Shown: positions 33,601 through 41,339 of the stretch, one piece after another
Layout of the letters: the number at the start of each line of letters is the position of its first letter
Position numbering within the stretch: the first letter of the stretch is position 1
Origin: Streptomyces sp. SAJ15
GTDB taxonomy: Bacteria; Actinomycetota; Actinomycetes; Streptomycetales; Streptomycetaceae
Direction of reading: 5' to 3'
DNA length: 64,000 nt
Assembly: GCF_007595705.1 (NCBI RefSeq)
Contig: NZ_NISY01000005.1
Span: forward strand, 62,001 to 126,000
Made by a program: the position numbers and the translations under genes
The notes under the pieces: generated by a model
What the model was told of the DNA's origin: nothing
Database searches by the model: none
What the model saw: the letters and a program-made list of their open reading frames with translations, nothing else

Positions 33601-34038
33601 CAGGGAGGTGGGATCGATGCCCGCGTCCTCGAACGCCTCCCAGGCGCCCTCGAGCAACAGCCGTTGCTGGGGGTCCATCGCCAGCGCCTCGCGCGGGCTG
33701 ATCCCGAAGAACTCCGCGTCGAACTCGCCCGCCCGGTCCAGGAACCCGCCCTCGCGCGTGTACGAGGTGCCGGGATGGTCCGGATCCGGGTCGTAGAGCC
33801 GCTCCAGGTCCCAGCCACGGTCGCCGGGGAACTCGGTGGTGCCGATGCGCCGTTCGGCCACCAGCTCCCACAGCTCGTCCGGTGACGTCACCCCGCCCGG
33901 GAACCGGCAACTCATGCCGACGATCGCCAGCGGCTCGCTCGCACGATCGAGGAGCTGTTGGTTCTGCCGCCGGAGGCGCTCGGTCTCCTTGAGCGACTTC
34001 CGGAGGGCCCCGACGAGGTCGTTCTTATCGGCGGCCAT
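27614..34038 (-). CDS. Type I PKS, module 1 (KS-AT-DH-ER-KR-ACP), AT disrupted
   Basis: ATG 34038 follows GGAGGAG; the longer open frame to 34275 lacks a ribosome site and homology. The protein starts with a docking-type coil (MAADKNDLVGALRK), then KS with TACSSS (an ordinary extending KS, not a KSQ loader) and KSNFGH. AT has GHSQGEIAAA and YASHS (methylmalonyl), but its middle is broken at 31873-31964. DH (HLVFGMAMVP, FDAALHG), ER (~29870-28970, LVHAAAGGVGMA), KR (LDD, B-type) and ACP (GFDSL near 27995) follow in another frame. The C-terminal helical docking tail ends DIFELIDKELGSA. It is the first gene of the apparent operon, yet no loading module precedes it. Full beta-carbon reduction is predicted. 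Confidence 0.9.
31331..32368 (-). repeat. AT-domain repeat, copy in module 1
   Basis: This is the fourth copy of the AT repeat and the one with internal damage: a 59-base gap and an extra A relative to the other three. Sequence on either side of the damage is otherwise nearly identical to the other copies. Confidence 0.8.
31873..31964 (-). other. AT-disrupting 59-base deletion plus 1-base insertion in PKS module 1
   Basis: Aligned by eye with modules 3-5, 59 bases are absent between about 31873 and 31876, where the copies encode AAVNGPAAVV and flanking residues. There is also one extra A at 31963-31964 (CCAAGACG versus CCAGACG). The net change of minus 58 does not restore the frame, so the open frames end or begin here (one stops at 31870, the other opens at 31951). 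Confidence 0.8.
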
Positions 34039-34367
34039 GACTACTCCTCCACGTTCGGGCGCCCAGGGGCAGCCACGCGTTCGACTGTTCTCATGCCACG
34101 TTCTGTTGGGCCGTCCGGGTCGGCGCGCTCGGCGGCCGGGCACCGGTCCACGCCTCGACACGGCTCGCCGATGAGCCGTCGTCAGGGTCGGCGACCACAC
34201 ACCGAGCACGGGAACAGTGCGAGTCCAGGGGCGGAGTCGACACGAAGTCGCATGGCCCGACGGGATACGTCGCACGGAAGCCGTGTCGTTCCGGGTCTGT
34301 CCTGGGACCTGCCGGGAAAGCCGAAAGCGGCCCGGATATCAGGTGGTCCACACGGCCGGATGGTTTA

Positions 34368-34385
34368 ATTCCGAATATTCAGAAT
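34368..34385. promoter_or_regulatory. AT-rich palindrome, candidate operator
   Basis: The sequence ATTCCGAATATTCAGAAT is an 18-base inverted repeat with one mismatched symmetric pair, centred on GAATATTC. It sits in the divergent region, where a cluster-specific regulator would bind. The binding protein is unknown. Confidence 0.35.
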
Positions 34386-34582
34386 GCCCACAGCACCTTT
34401 GCCATGGATTTCGGATCCGACCGCCATACCCACCGATGAACGGCGACGGAGCACCGTCCCCTAGAATCGGTTCTGACCAACCCTTCACCCGCTTTGCGCA
34501 TGGACCTGACATAGGCGCGCGGCGTTGTCCAACTCCCCAACCTCCGGCCCTCTCAGCCTCACCCGAGGGACGGCGCTCCTGG

Positions 34583-34617
34583 TATAAGTAAATGTACGTA
34601 TCGACAACGGGGGAAAC
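34583..34617 (+). promoter_or_regulatory. Candidate -10 box and ribosome site of the LuxR-type regulator
   Basis: TATAAG at 34583-34588 resembles a -10 box. No clear -35 box is visible. A start of transcription about seven bases later would fall beyond the ATG at 34592, and GGGGGA at about 34609-34614 is well spaced from GTG 34619. Both facts favour the GTG start. Confidence 0.4.
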
Positions 34618-34618
34618 G

Positions 34619-35578
34619 GTGTCATACAGGCCATCGGATGATCATGAACGCATGCTCGACCTTGCCATCACGGCACTTCACGAGCACGACCCGGGACAGC
34701 TGTGGCCGCCGATCGTCGTCGAGTTACTCCGCGCCTGCGGCGGAGAGTTCCTCGTTCTGGAGTCCGCGTCCAAGGAATGGACAGGCCCCGCGGGCGTCAC
34801 CCACTGGATGCCCGACGGTTCGCGCGAGAACCGCGCCGGCGATTACAGTCAGCGATTACTCCGTCACTGCTACCCCATCGCGCAACACTATGCTTCTTCC
34901 ACGGACCGGACACCGGTAACCGCCTGCCAGGTCCTGGGTGAGGCTGAATGGCGAAACAGCAACGCGGCGGCACTGATGCGAAAGGCATTGGCCGCGGACC
35001 ACATCCTGGCGCTCCCGCTCACCGATTCCTCCAAGCCCGTTAGAGGATTACTCGTGTATCGCTCGGGCAGCGGGTTCACCGACGACCACCTGGCCTATGC
35101 TCGGCGAGTACAACCACTTCTCGCCGGGGTCGACAGACAGGTCACCCGACTGCACCGCTGGCGCGCGTTCGGGGCCGACGCCCCCGACGAAAAAGCCGAC
35201 GAGGCGCCTCACTCCGCCGCTCGCGGGCGAGCCGCCGACACTGCTGCGGGGCCGCGCCCCGGACCCGACGGCGAGGCCGGCGTCACTCCGGCCAAGGGGG
35301 CCGTGGAGGCCCGCCTGACGCCGCGTGAGATCACCGTGCTGGTCCTCCTCGCCGACGCGCTCACCGCCGCCACGATCGGCCGCCGCCTCGGCATTTCCGT
35401 CCGCACCGCGCAGAAGCACATCGAGAGCATCTACCGCAAGCTCGGCACCAAGGACCGCGTCTCCACCGTGCTGCGCGCCCAGGCGTGCGGCCTCATCCCC
35501 ACCGAGCCCCCTCCCGCCAAGCCCAGCCCGCGCCCACGGCGAGCGGCGGGGTTGTCCCCCATGGCCACCAGCCTCTGA
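34619..35578 (+). CDS. LuxR-family regulator with GAF-like sensor region; three TTA codons
   Basis: From GTG 34619 this is a 319-residue protein (ATG 34592 would add nine residues but lacks a ribosome site). The C-terminus is a LuxR/GerE helix-turn-helix (LTPREITVLVLLADALTAA, then GISVRTAQKHIESIYRKLG). The N-terminal ~190 residues look like a GAF-type small-molecule domain, joined by a charged Ala/Pro-rich linker. There is no receiver domain, so it is not phosphorylated like a response regulator. In-frame TTA leucine codons occur at 34724, 34856 and 35048. In Streptomyces these need the bldA tRNA, which ties expression to development. Its divergent position makes it the likely pathway-specific activator of the polyketide operon (inference). 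Confidence 0.88.
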   Translation: MSYRPSDDHERMLDLAITALHEHDPGQLWPPIVVELLRACGGEFLVLESASKEWTGPAGVTHWMPDGSRENRAGDYSQRLLRHCYPIAQHYASSTDRTPVTACQVLGEAEWRNSNAAALMRKALAADHILALPLTDSSKPVRGLLVYRSGSGFTDDHLAYARRVQPLLAGVDRQVTRLHRWRAFGADAPDEKADEAPHSAARGRAADTAAGPRPGPDGEAGVTPAKGAVEARLTPREITVLVLLADALTAATIGRRLGISVRTAQKHIESIYRKLGTKDRVSTVLRAQACGLIPTEPPPAKPSPRPRRAAGLSPMATSL

Positions 35579-35674
35579 GCGCCCGGGAGGTCGCGCTGGC
35601 CGTCCGGCTCCCGACCCACGGCTTCCAACCCGCCGCCGAACCCGCCGAGCCCGCGTGCCGTCCCGCGTCCGACG

Positions 35675-35700
35675 GCTGATCAGCCGCGCCGATCGGCGCG
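35675..35700 (+). terminator. Tandem palindromes, candidate terminator
   Basis: Two perfect palindromes abut: GCTGATCAGC (35675-35684) and CGCGCCGATCGGCGCG (35685-35700). They lie about 100 bases after the regulator stop and before the next promoter. There is no U-tract, as is common in Streptomyces terminators. An operator role is possible instead. Confidence 0.4.
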
Positions 35701-35814
35701 CGATCGGGGTGGGACGCGCGACGGTTGGCGGCTGACCCCCCTGGGGCACGGCCGTGATGATCGTCGTCATGAACCCGAAGCTCGAAGAACGGCGACGATC
35801 GTGAAAGGACGGAC

Positions 35815-37086
35815 GTGGTGAGGATGCGACTGGCGATCTGTGGATGCGTGGCCGCGCTGGGTGTGTGTGCGGGCACGGTGGCGGCGGTTCCCGCGCCCGA
35901 GGAGACCAGGGAGGTGCCGGCCGGCGGCATGAGCCCGGCGACCGGCCTCGATCACGCGGAGCTGCAATCCGCCCTGGACGGTGTGCACCGCGCGGGGGTC
36001 CCCGGGGTGTACGCCGAGGTGCGTGAGGCCGGCCGGACCTGGCGTGGGGCCTCCGGGGTCGCCGATGTCGAGACCGGCCGGCCCGTCCGGGCCGACATGC
36101 GGCACCGCGTCGGCAGCATCACCAAGACCTTCACCGCCGCCGCGGTCATGCAGCAGGTCGAGCGGGGTCGGATCCGGCTCGACGCGCCGATCGGCGGCTA
36201 TCTGCCGCACCTGGTGCCGGGCGAGCGCGGCAGGAGGATCACGGTGCGGATGCTGCTCAACCACACCAGCGGCCTCCCCGACTACATCCCCTACGCGTTC
36301 CCGTCCCTCCAGGGGTTCCCGTCCCTGCCGGACATGTCGCCGAAGAGCCTGGACGACAACCGGTTCCGGGAGTTCCGCCCGGCCGAGCTGATCGAGCTGG
36401 GGCTCGCGGCGCCTCCCGCCGGCGAGCCCGGAGGCCCCACGGGGGTGTACTCCAACACCAACTACCTGCTCCTCGGTCAACTCCTGGAGCGGGTGACCGG
36501 TACCACGGCCGAGAAGTACATCACCCAGAACGTCATCGAGCGTGCCGGGCTCCGGCACACCGGGTTCCCGACCGGGACGCGCGTCAAGGGGCCGCACTCG
36601 CGGATGTACGAGGGCTTCTACGGTGTGGTCGACCCGCCCCGCGACTACAGCGTCTACAACATGTCCTGGACGGGGACGGGCGCCGCCCTCGTGTCGACCA
36701 TGGAGGACCTCAACCGCTTCTACGCCAGGCTGCTCGACGGCGGGATCGTCAACCGTTCGTCGCTGGCGCAGATGCGGCGCACCATCCCGGTCCGCGCCCT
36801 GGACGGGTCGACGATCGAGTACGGCCTCGGCCTGCACAGGGTCGACATCCCGGGTTGCGGCACCTTCTGGGGCCACGACGGCACGGTCTGGGGGGCCGGA
36901 ACGATGTCCCTGACCCGGGCCGACGGCAGGCGTCAGATGTCCGTCGCGGTCAACCTCCAGAGGTGGCACACGCTGGACTCCTCGGGGAAGCCGCGGCGCC
37001 ACCCCGTCGACGACGCGCTGTCGACGCTGTACCGGCGGGCGATGTGCGGTGACGGAGACACCCCGGGACCGCCGTCACCGAGGTGA
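35815..37086 (+). CDS. Secreted serine beta-lactamase/DD-peptidase-like hydrolase
   Basis: This 423-residue protein has an N-terminal signal peptide (hydrophobic stretch LAICGCVAALGVCAGTVAAV). It carries the three active-site motifs of the class C beta-lactamase / DD-carboxypeptidase superfamily: SITK (SxxK nucleophile and base), YSN (YxN) and HDG in place of KTG. It would act outside the membrane on peptidoglycan peptides, beta-lactams or small esters/amides. The GTG start at 35815 follows AAAGGA. It is not obviously tied to any of the neighbouring clusters. Members of this family are often only weakly characterised, so esterase activity is equally possible. Confidence 0.9.
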   Translation: MVRMRLAICGCVAALGVCAGTVAAVPAPEETREVPAGGMSPATGLDHAELQSALDGVHRAGVPGVYAEVREAGRTWRGASGVADVETGRPVRADMRHRVGSITKTFTAAAVMQQVERGRIRLDAPIGGYLPHLVPGERGRRITVRMLLNHTSGLPDYIPYAFPSLQGFPSLPDMSPKSLDDNRFREFRPAELIELGLAAPPAGEPGGPTGVYSNTNYLLLGQLLERVTGTTAEKYITQNVIERAGLRHTGFPTGTRVKGPHSRMYEGFYGVVDPPRDYSVYNMSWTGTGAALVSTMEDLNRFYARLLDGGIVNRSSLAQMRRTIPVRALDGSTIEYGLGLHRVDIPGCGTFWGHDGTVWGAGTMSLTRADGRRQMSVAVNLQRWHTLDSSGKPRRHPVDDALSTLYRRAMCGDGDTPGPPSPR

Positions 37087-37247
37087 CACGCCCGCCCCCA
37101 CTCCTCACACGTGCCCCATCCCCCGGCCACCCCCGTGCGACCATGGCCACGCGATTCCGGGCCGCCCCGCGAGGAAGATCCTCGAAGCCCCCGGCGTTGA
37201 CGCCTCGCGCAAGCCTTCGACGCACGCGACAGGAGTGGAAGACCGTC

Positions 37248-38705
37248 ATGCCCAGCAACCCCTCCCCCACCGCCACCGCGCACATCGGCGTCACCGGGCT
37301 CGCCGTCATGGGGAGCAATCTCGCCCGTAACCTCGCCCGCCACGGACACACCGTCGCCCTTCACAACCGCACCCACGCCAGAACCAAGGCGCTGATCGAG
37401 CAGCACGGCCACGAGGGGGACTTCGTCCCCACCGAGACCGCCGAGGAGTTCGTGGCCGCGCTGCGGAGGCCCCGCAAGCTGATGATCATGGTGAAGGCCG
37501 GGGAGGCCACCGACGCCGTCATCGAGGAGTTCGCACCTCTCCTCGAGGAAGGCGACATGATCATCGACGGCGGAAACGCGCACTTCCTCGACACCCGGCG
37601 CCGTGAGAAGGCGCTGCGTGGACGCGGCATCCACTTCGTCGGCACCGGCATCTCCGGCGGCGAGGAGGGGGCGCTCCACGGGCCCAGCATCATGCCCGGC
37701 GGATCGGCCGAGTCCTACGCGTCCCTCGGGCCGCTGTTCGAGGACATCGCCGCCAAGGCCAAGGACGGCGCGCCCTGCTGCACCCACATCGGGACCGACG
37801 GCGCCGGTCACTTCGTCAAGATGGTGCACAACGGCATCGAGTACGCCGACATGCAGCTGATCGCCGAGGCGTACGACCTGTTGCGTCAGGTGGCCGGTTA
37901 CGAGCCGGCGCGGATCGCGGAGGTCTTCCGGGAGTGGAACGCCGGGAGGCTGGACTCGTATCTCATCGAGATCACCGCGGAGGTCTTGGCGCACACCGAC
38001 GCGGGGACCGGCGAGCCGTTCGTGGACGTGGTGGCCGACCGGGCCGAGCAGAAGGGCACCGGGCGGTGGACCGTGCAGACGGCGCTCGACCTGGGGGCGC
38101 CCGTCCCCGGGATCGCCGAGGCGGTCTTCGCGCGGTCGCTGTCCGGGCACACCGAGTTGCGGAAGGCCGCCGCCGCGCTGCCGGGGCCCGAGGGGCCGGA
38201 GCTGGAGGGCGAGGACGCGGAGCACTTCGCACAGCGGGTGGAGCAGGCGCTGTACGCCTCGAAGATCATGTCCTACGCCCAGGGCTGGAACATGATCCAG
38301 GCGGCGTCCGCGGAGTACGGCTGGGACATCGACCTGGGCGCGATCGCCGCGATCTGGCGCGGCGGCTGCATCATCCGCGCGGCCTTCCTGGACCACATCC
38401 GCAGCGCCTTCGCCGCCGATCCGGCGCTGCCCAGCCTGCTGGCGGACCAGCGCTTCGCCGACGAGATCGGGCACGCCCAGGCCGACTGGCGTTCGGTGGT
38501 CGCGGCCGCCGCCCGGCACGGCGTGCCCACCCCCGGGTTCTCCGCCGCGCTCGCCTACTACGACGCGCTGCGCGCCGACCGGCTGCCGGCGGCGCTCACC
38601 CAGGCGCAGCGCGACTTCTTCGGCGCGCACACCTACCAGCGCGCCGACCGCGAGGGGACCTTCCACACGCTGTGGTCCGAGGACCGCCGGGAGGTGGAGT
38701 CGTAG
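37248..38705 (+). CDS. gnd: 6-phosphogluconate dehydrogenase, decarboxylating
   Basis: This 485-residue protein is the normal length for the family. The N-terminus has the dinucleotide-binding GLAVMGSNLARNLA and HNRT, the middle has the substrate motif GTGISGGEEGALHGPSIMPGG, the active-site Lys/Asn lie in FVKMVHNGIEYADMQ, and the C-terminus keeps the conserved WRGGCIIR. It oxidises and decarboxylates 6-phosphogluconate to ribulose 5-phosphate, making NAD(P)H in the pentose phosphate pathway. I used ATG 37248; the open frame reaches 37083, but the extra residues are not family sequence. It could be a second copy feeding reducing power to the biosynthesis around it, but that is only context. 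Confidence 0.96.
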   Translation: MPSNPSPTATAHIGVTGLAVMGSNLARNLARHGHTVALHNRTHARTKALIEQHGHEGDFVPTETAEEFVAALRRPRKLMIMVKAGEATDAVIEEFAPLLEEGDMIIDGGNAHFLDTRRREKALRGRGIHFVGTGISGGEEGALHGPSIMPGGSAESYASLGPLFEDIAAKAKDGAPCCTHIGTDGAGHFVKMVHNGIEYADMQLIAEAYDLLRQVAGYEPARIAEVFREWNAGRLDSYLIEITAEVLAHTDAGTGEPFVDVVADRAEQKGTGRWTVQTALDLGAPVPGIAEAVFARSLSGHTELRKAAAALPGPEGPELEGEDAEHFAQRVEQALYASKIMSYAQGWNMIQAASAEYGWDIDLGAIAAIWRGGCIIRAAFLDHIRSAFAADPALPSLLADQRFADEIGHAQADWRSVVAAAARHGVPTPGFSAALAYYDALRADRLPAALTQAQRDFFGAHTYQRADREGTFHTLWSEDRREVES

Positions 38706-38719
38706 GCCGCCCCTCGACG

Positions 38720-38738
38720 GCCCCGCGGTCCTCGGGGC
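38720..38738. terminator. GC hairpin between convergent genes
   Basis: GCCCCG and CGGGGC form a six-base-pair stem with a seven-base loop between the stops of gnd and the GNAT gene, which converge. It is a plausible bidirectional terminator with no U-tract. Confidence 0.45.
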
Positions 38739-38775
38739 GGCGGGGTCGTGCCCGACCGTCGCGCGGCCCGGGGCG

Positions 38776-39321
38776 TCAGGGCGCCGCCGCGTAGCAGTGG
38801 ACGGCCACCGTCCGCCGCGGGTCCCACCGTTGCTCGACCGTGGCCATCCGCCGCCACCCCAGCCGCTCGTAGAGGGCGGCCGCGGCCGTGTCGGAGGCCA
38901 CGACGTCGAGCACCGGGTGCAGGCCGTGGCTCCGGGACTCCCGCACCGCCCGGTCGATCAGCAGGGCGCCGAGGCCGTGCCCCCGCGCACGGGGAGCGAC
39001 GAACAGCCGGCCGACGACCGCGGCGCGCTCGGGGCCCGTGCCGTTCCGCTCGCTCCACAGCCCGGGAGCCAGATCGCCCTCCCCGCTGTGGGAGAGGCTG
39101 ATGTGGCCCGCGAGGCGACCGTCGAGGGTGGCGACCCAGGCGCCCAGCGAGGAGGCCCGGGAGAGCCACTCCTCGGGCCGTTCGGGCCAGTTCACCGGAT
39201 AGCCGTCGCTCCGGTGGACCTCGGCGAGGAGCCGCACGCAGTCCGGGAGATCACCGCCGGTCCTCCGACGGACCGCGCGGCCGGGCCGCCTGCCGGGCTC
39301 TCCAGGTCTCTCACTGTTCAC
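38776..39321 (-). CDS. GNAT family N-acetyltransferase
   Basis: This 181-residue protein has GNAT features: a beta4 segment AAVVGRLFVAP, the acetyl-CoA pyrophosphate loop RARGHGLGALLIDRA, and the C-terminal AAALYERLGWRR. It would transfer an acetyl group from acetyl-CoA to an unknown amine. The GTG at 39321 lacks a clear ribosome site, so a slightly downstream start is possible. It follows the ABC ATPase by 54 bases on the same strand and may be the last gene of the isonitrile operon, where a role in modifying or detoxifying the product can be imagined but not shown. Confidence 0.85.
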   Translation of the reverse strand: MNSERPGEPGRRPGRAVRRRTGGDLPDCVRLLAEVHRSDGYPVNWPERPEEWLSRASSLGAWVATLDGRLAGHISLSHSGEGDLAPGLWSERNGTGPERAAVVGRLFVAPRARGHGLGALLIDRAVRESRSHGLHPVLDVVASDTAAAALYERLGWRRMATVEQRWDPRRTVAVHCYAAAP

Positions 39322-39375
39322 CTCGGGAGGAAAGCACAGACCGCTCCACGGCGACCAGCCGATTTCGCCGTGGAG

Positions 39376-40305
39376 TCAGGCCGGCACATCCGACGGCTCG
39401 GGCAGGTCCGGGGCCCGGGGCACGTCCGACGCCGGCGGCGCGGCGGGCGACGCGTGCGGCATGTCGTCCGACGCCCGCGAGGTGTCCGTGGTCCGTGGCG
39501 CCTCCGCCGGCTCCGGCTCCCGTGGCGCCCGCGCCGCCAGCGGCTGGGCCCCGTAGGTGACGCGGATGACGCCGTCGGCGTGGCGCTCGGTGCGGGCCAC
39601 CACGCCGAAGACGGTGCGCAGGATCTCGGGGGTGAGCACGTCGAGGACGGGGCCGGCGGCGACGACCGCGCCCTCGTGTAGGACGACCAGTTGGTCGCAG
39701 AGGCGCACCGCCAGATCCAGGTCGTGCAGCACGGCCAGGGTGGTGGTGCCGGTGGCCCGGATCAGTTCCAGCACCTCGAAGCGGGCCCGGATGTCGAGGT
39801 GGTTGGTGAGCTCGTCCAGCACCAGCAGCCTGGGGTCCTGGGCGAGCGCTCGGGCCAGCAGCACCCGCTGCCGTTCGCCGCCGGAGAGGGAGACGAAGTC
39901 CCGGTCGGCCAGCGGCCGGGCGCCGCAGCGGTCCAGGGCCTCCTCCACCACCCGGTGGTCCTCGGCGCCCTCCCTGCCCAGCAGCCCGTGGTGCGGGGTG
40001 CGGCCCAGTGCGACGATCTCCCGGACGCGGAGTCCGGTGGGGCTGCCGCCGCCGTCCTGGAGCACCGCCGCCGTGCGTCGGGCGGCGGCCCGCGGTGAGA
40101 GGCTCCACACGTCGTCGCCGTCCACCCGCACCACGCCCCGCTCGGGGCGCAGCGAGCGGTAGACGGCGCGCAGCAGCGTGGACTTGCCGCTGCCGTTGGG
40201 TCCCACCAGACCGACGATGTCGCCCTTGTTCGCCTCCAGGCTCACGTCACTCAGGATCGGCTGCTTGTCCAGGGTGACATGGAGCTGTTCCACGGTCAGT
40301 TTCAT
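39376..40305 (-). CDS. ABC transporter ATP-binding protein, FecE/FepC-like (metal-chelate import)
   Basis: This 309-residue ATPase has Walker A GPNGSGKST, a Q-loop in VLQDGG, signature LSGGERQRV, Walker B LLVLDE and H-loop VLHDLD. After Walker B, ELTNHLD replaces the usual EPTNHLD. It energises import of a metal-chelate complex together with the permease and binding protein encoded just upstream. The start at 40305 overlaps the permease stop (ATGA), so ATG 40305 is preferred over the longer frame. The last ~60 residues form a Pro/Ala-rich acidic tail that is absent from typical ~260-residue members. Confidence 0.94.
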   Translation of the reverse strand: MKLTVEQLHVTLDKQPILSDVSLEANKGDIVGLVGPNGSGKSTLLRAVYRSLRPERGVVRVDGDDVWSLSPRAAARRTAAVLQDGGGSPTGLRVREIVALGRTPHHGLLGREGAEDHRVVEEALDRCGARPLADRDFVSLSGGERQRVLLARALAQDPRLLVLDELTNHLDIRARFEVLELIRATGTTTLAVLHDLDLAVRLCDQLVVLHEGAVVAAGPVLDVLTPEILRTVFGVVARTERHADGVIRVTYGAQPLAARAPREPEPAEAPRTTDTSRASDDMPHASPAAPPASDVPRAPDLPEPSDVPA

Positions 40306-41339
40306 ACGGAGTCCAGGCTCTTGTTGCGCCGCAGCAGCCAGAGGAAGAAGGGCGCGCCGAACAGCGCGGTCAGGATGCCGAGCGGGAGTTCGTTGGGCCG
40401 GGTCAGGGTGCGGGAGAGCAGGTCCACCAGGACCAGGTAGGTCGCGCCGACGACGGCGGCCAGCGGCAGCAGTCTGCGGTGGTCCGCCCCGACGGCGAGT
40501 CGCACCAGGTGCGGGATCATCAGGCCGACGAAGCCGATGCCGCCGGCGACCGCGATGACCGTGCCGGTGAGCAGGGAAGCGAGCACCAGCAGCACGGCGC
40601 GCAGCCGGTGTACGTCGACGCCGAGGGCGGTCGCCGACTCGTCGCCCGCCAGCAGGGCGTTGAGCCGGCGGCCGAACAGGGCCAGGGCCACGGTCGTGGT
40701 GAGGACCACGGTGGTGACGATGGGCAGTTGCTCCCACTTGGCTCCGGCCACGCTGCCCAGCATCCAGAACATCACGGTGCGCAGCTCGGTGGGGGTGGCG
40801 CGGAGTTGGAGGTAGCTGGTCGCGGCGAGCAGCAGATAGCCGACCGCCACGCCGGACAGCACCAGCCGGGTGGGGGCCAGCCGCCCCCGCTTCTGGCCGA
40901 GCAGGAAGACCAGCACCATGGCGCCGATGGCGCCGAGGAAGGCGGCCGTGGAGACGCCGAGACCGCCCAGCGCGCCGGCGGTGGTGGTGAAGACGATGAC
41001 CGCCCCGAGCGAGGCGCCGGAGGAGACGCCGAGCACGTACGGGTCGGCCAGCGGGTTGGCGACCACCGCCTGGAGCACCACGCCGGAGACCGCCAACCCC
41101 GCGCCGACCAGGGCCGCGAGGACCACACGCGGGGTGCGGAAGTTCCAGACGATCTGGTCCAGGGCGGGGTCGGCCACCCGTCCGTCGCCGCTGAGGTGGT
41201 GCCAGATGATGCTCCACACGTCGCGCAGCGGCACGTTGACCGCGCCGATGCTGACGGCGATCACCATCACCGCCGCCAGCGTGACGAGCAGGAGGGCCAG
41301 GGTCGGCAGGAGGGGGGCCCGCCGGCCCGGGGAGGTCAC
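40302..41339 (-). CDS. FecCD-type ABC transporter permease (metallophore import)
   Basis: This 345-residue membrane protein has about nine to ten helices and the FecCD family hallmarks ANPLADPYVLGVSSGASLGA and GFVGLMIPHLVRL. The start is GTG 41339, overlapping the stop of the binding protein gene (GTGA) behind AAGGA; the longer open frame to 41459 reads through that gene. It probably forms a homodimer, as only one permease gene is present. With its neighbours it makes a complete importer of the kind used for siderophores, heme, cobalamin and other metal chelates. Its place in the isonitrile operon suggests it takes up the metal-loaded isonitrile peptide. Confidence 0.95.
   Translation of the reverse strand: MTSPGRRAPLLPTLALLLVTLAAVMVIAVSIGAVNVPLRDVWSIIWHHLSGDGRVADPALDQIVWNFRTPRVVLAALVGAGLAVSGVVLQAVVANPLADPYVLGVSSGASLGAVIVFTTTAGALGGLGVSTAAFLGAIGAMVLVFLLGQKRGRLAPTRLVLSGVAVGYLLLAATSYLQLRATPTELRTVMFWMLGSVAGAKWEQLPIVTTVVLTTTVALALFGRRLNALLAGDESATALGVDVHRLRAVLLVLASLLTGTVIAVAGGIGFVGLMIPHLVRLAVGADHRRLLPLAAVVGATYLVLVDLLSRTLTRPNELPLGILTALFGAPFFLWLLRRNKSLDSV

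Larger units (their letters stand above)
34039..34618. promoter_or_regulatory. Divergent control region between PKS operon and LuxR-type regulator
   Basis: These 580 bases separate two divergent transcription units and hold no convincing gene. The stretch around 34360-34390 is much more AT-rich than its surroundings and carries a palindrome (listed separately). The promoters of the whole polyketide operon (leftward) and the regulator (rightward) must lie here. Confidence 0.6.

Noticed and set aside
34592..34618. ATG 34592 as the start of the LuxR-type regulator
   Set aside because: It lacks a ribosome site and probably lies upstream of the transcription start implied by TATAAG. GTG 34619 has GGGGGA at good spacing.
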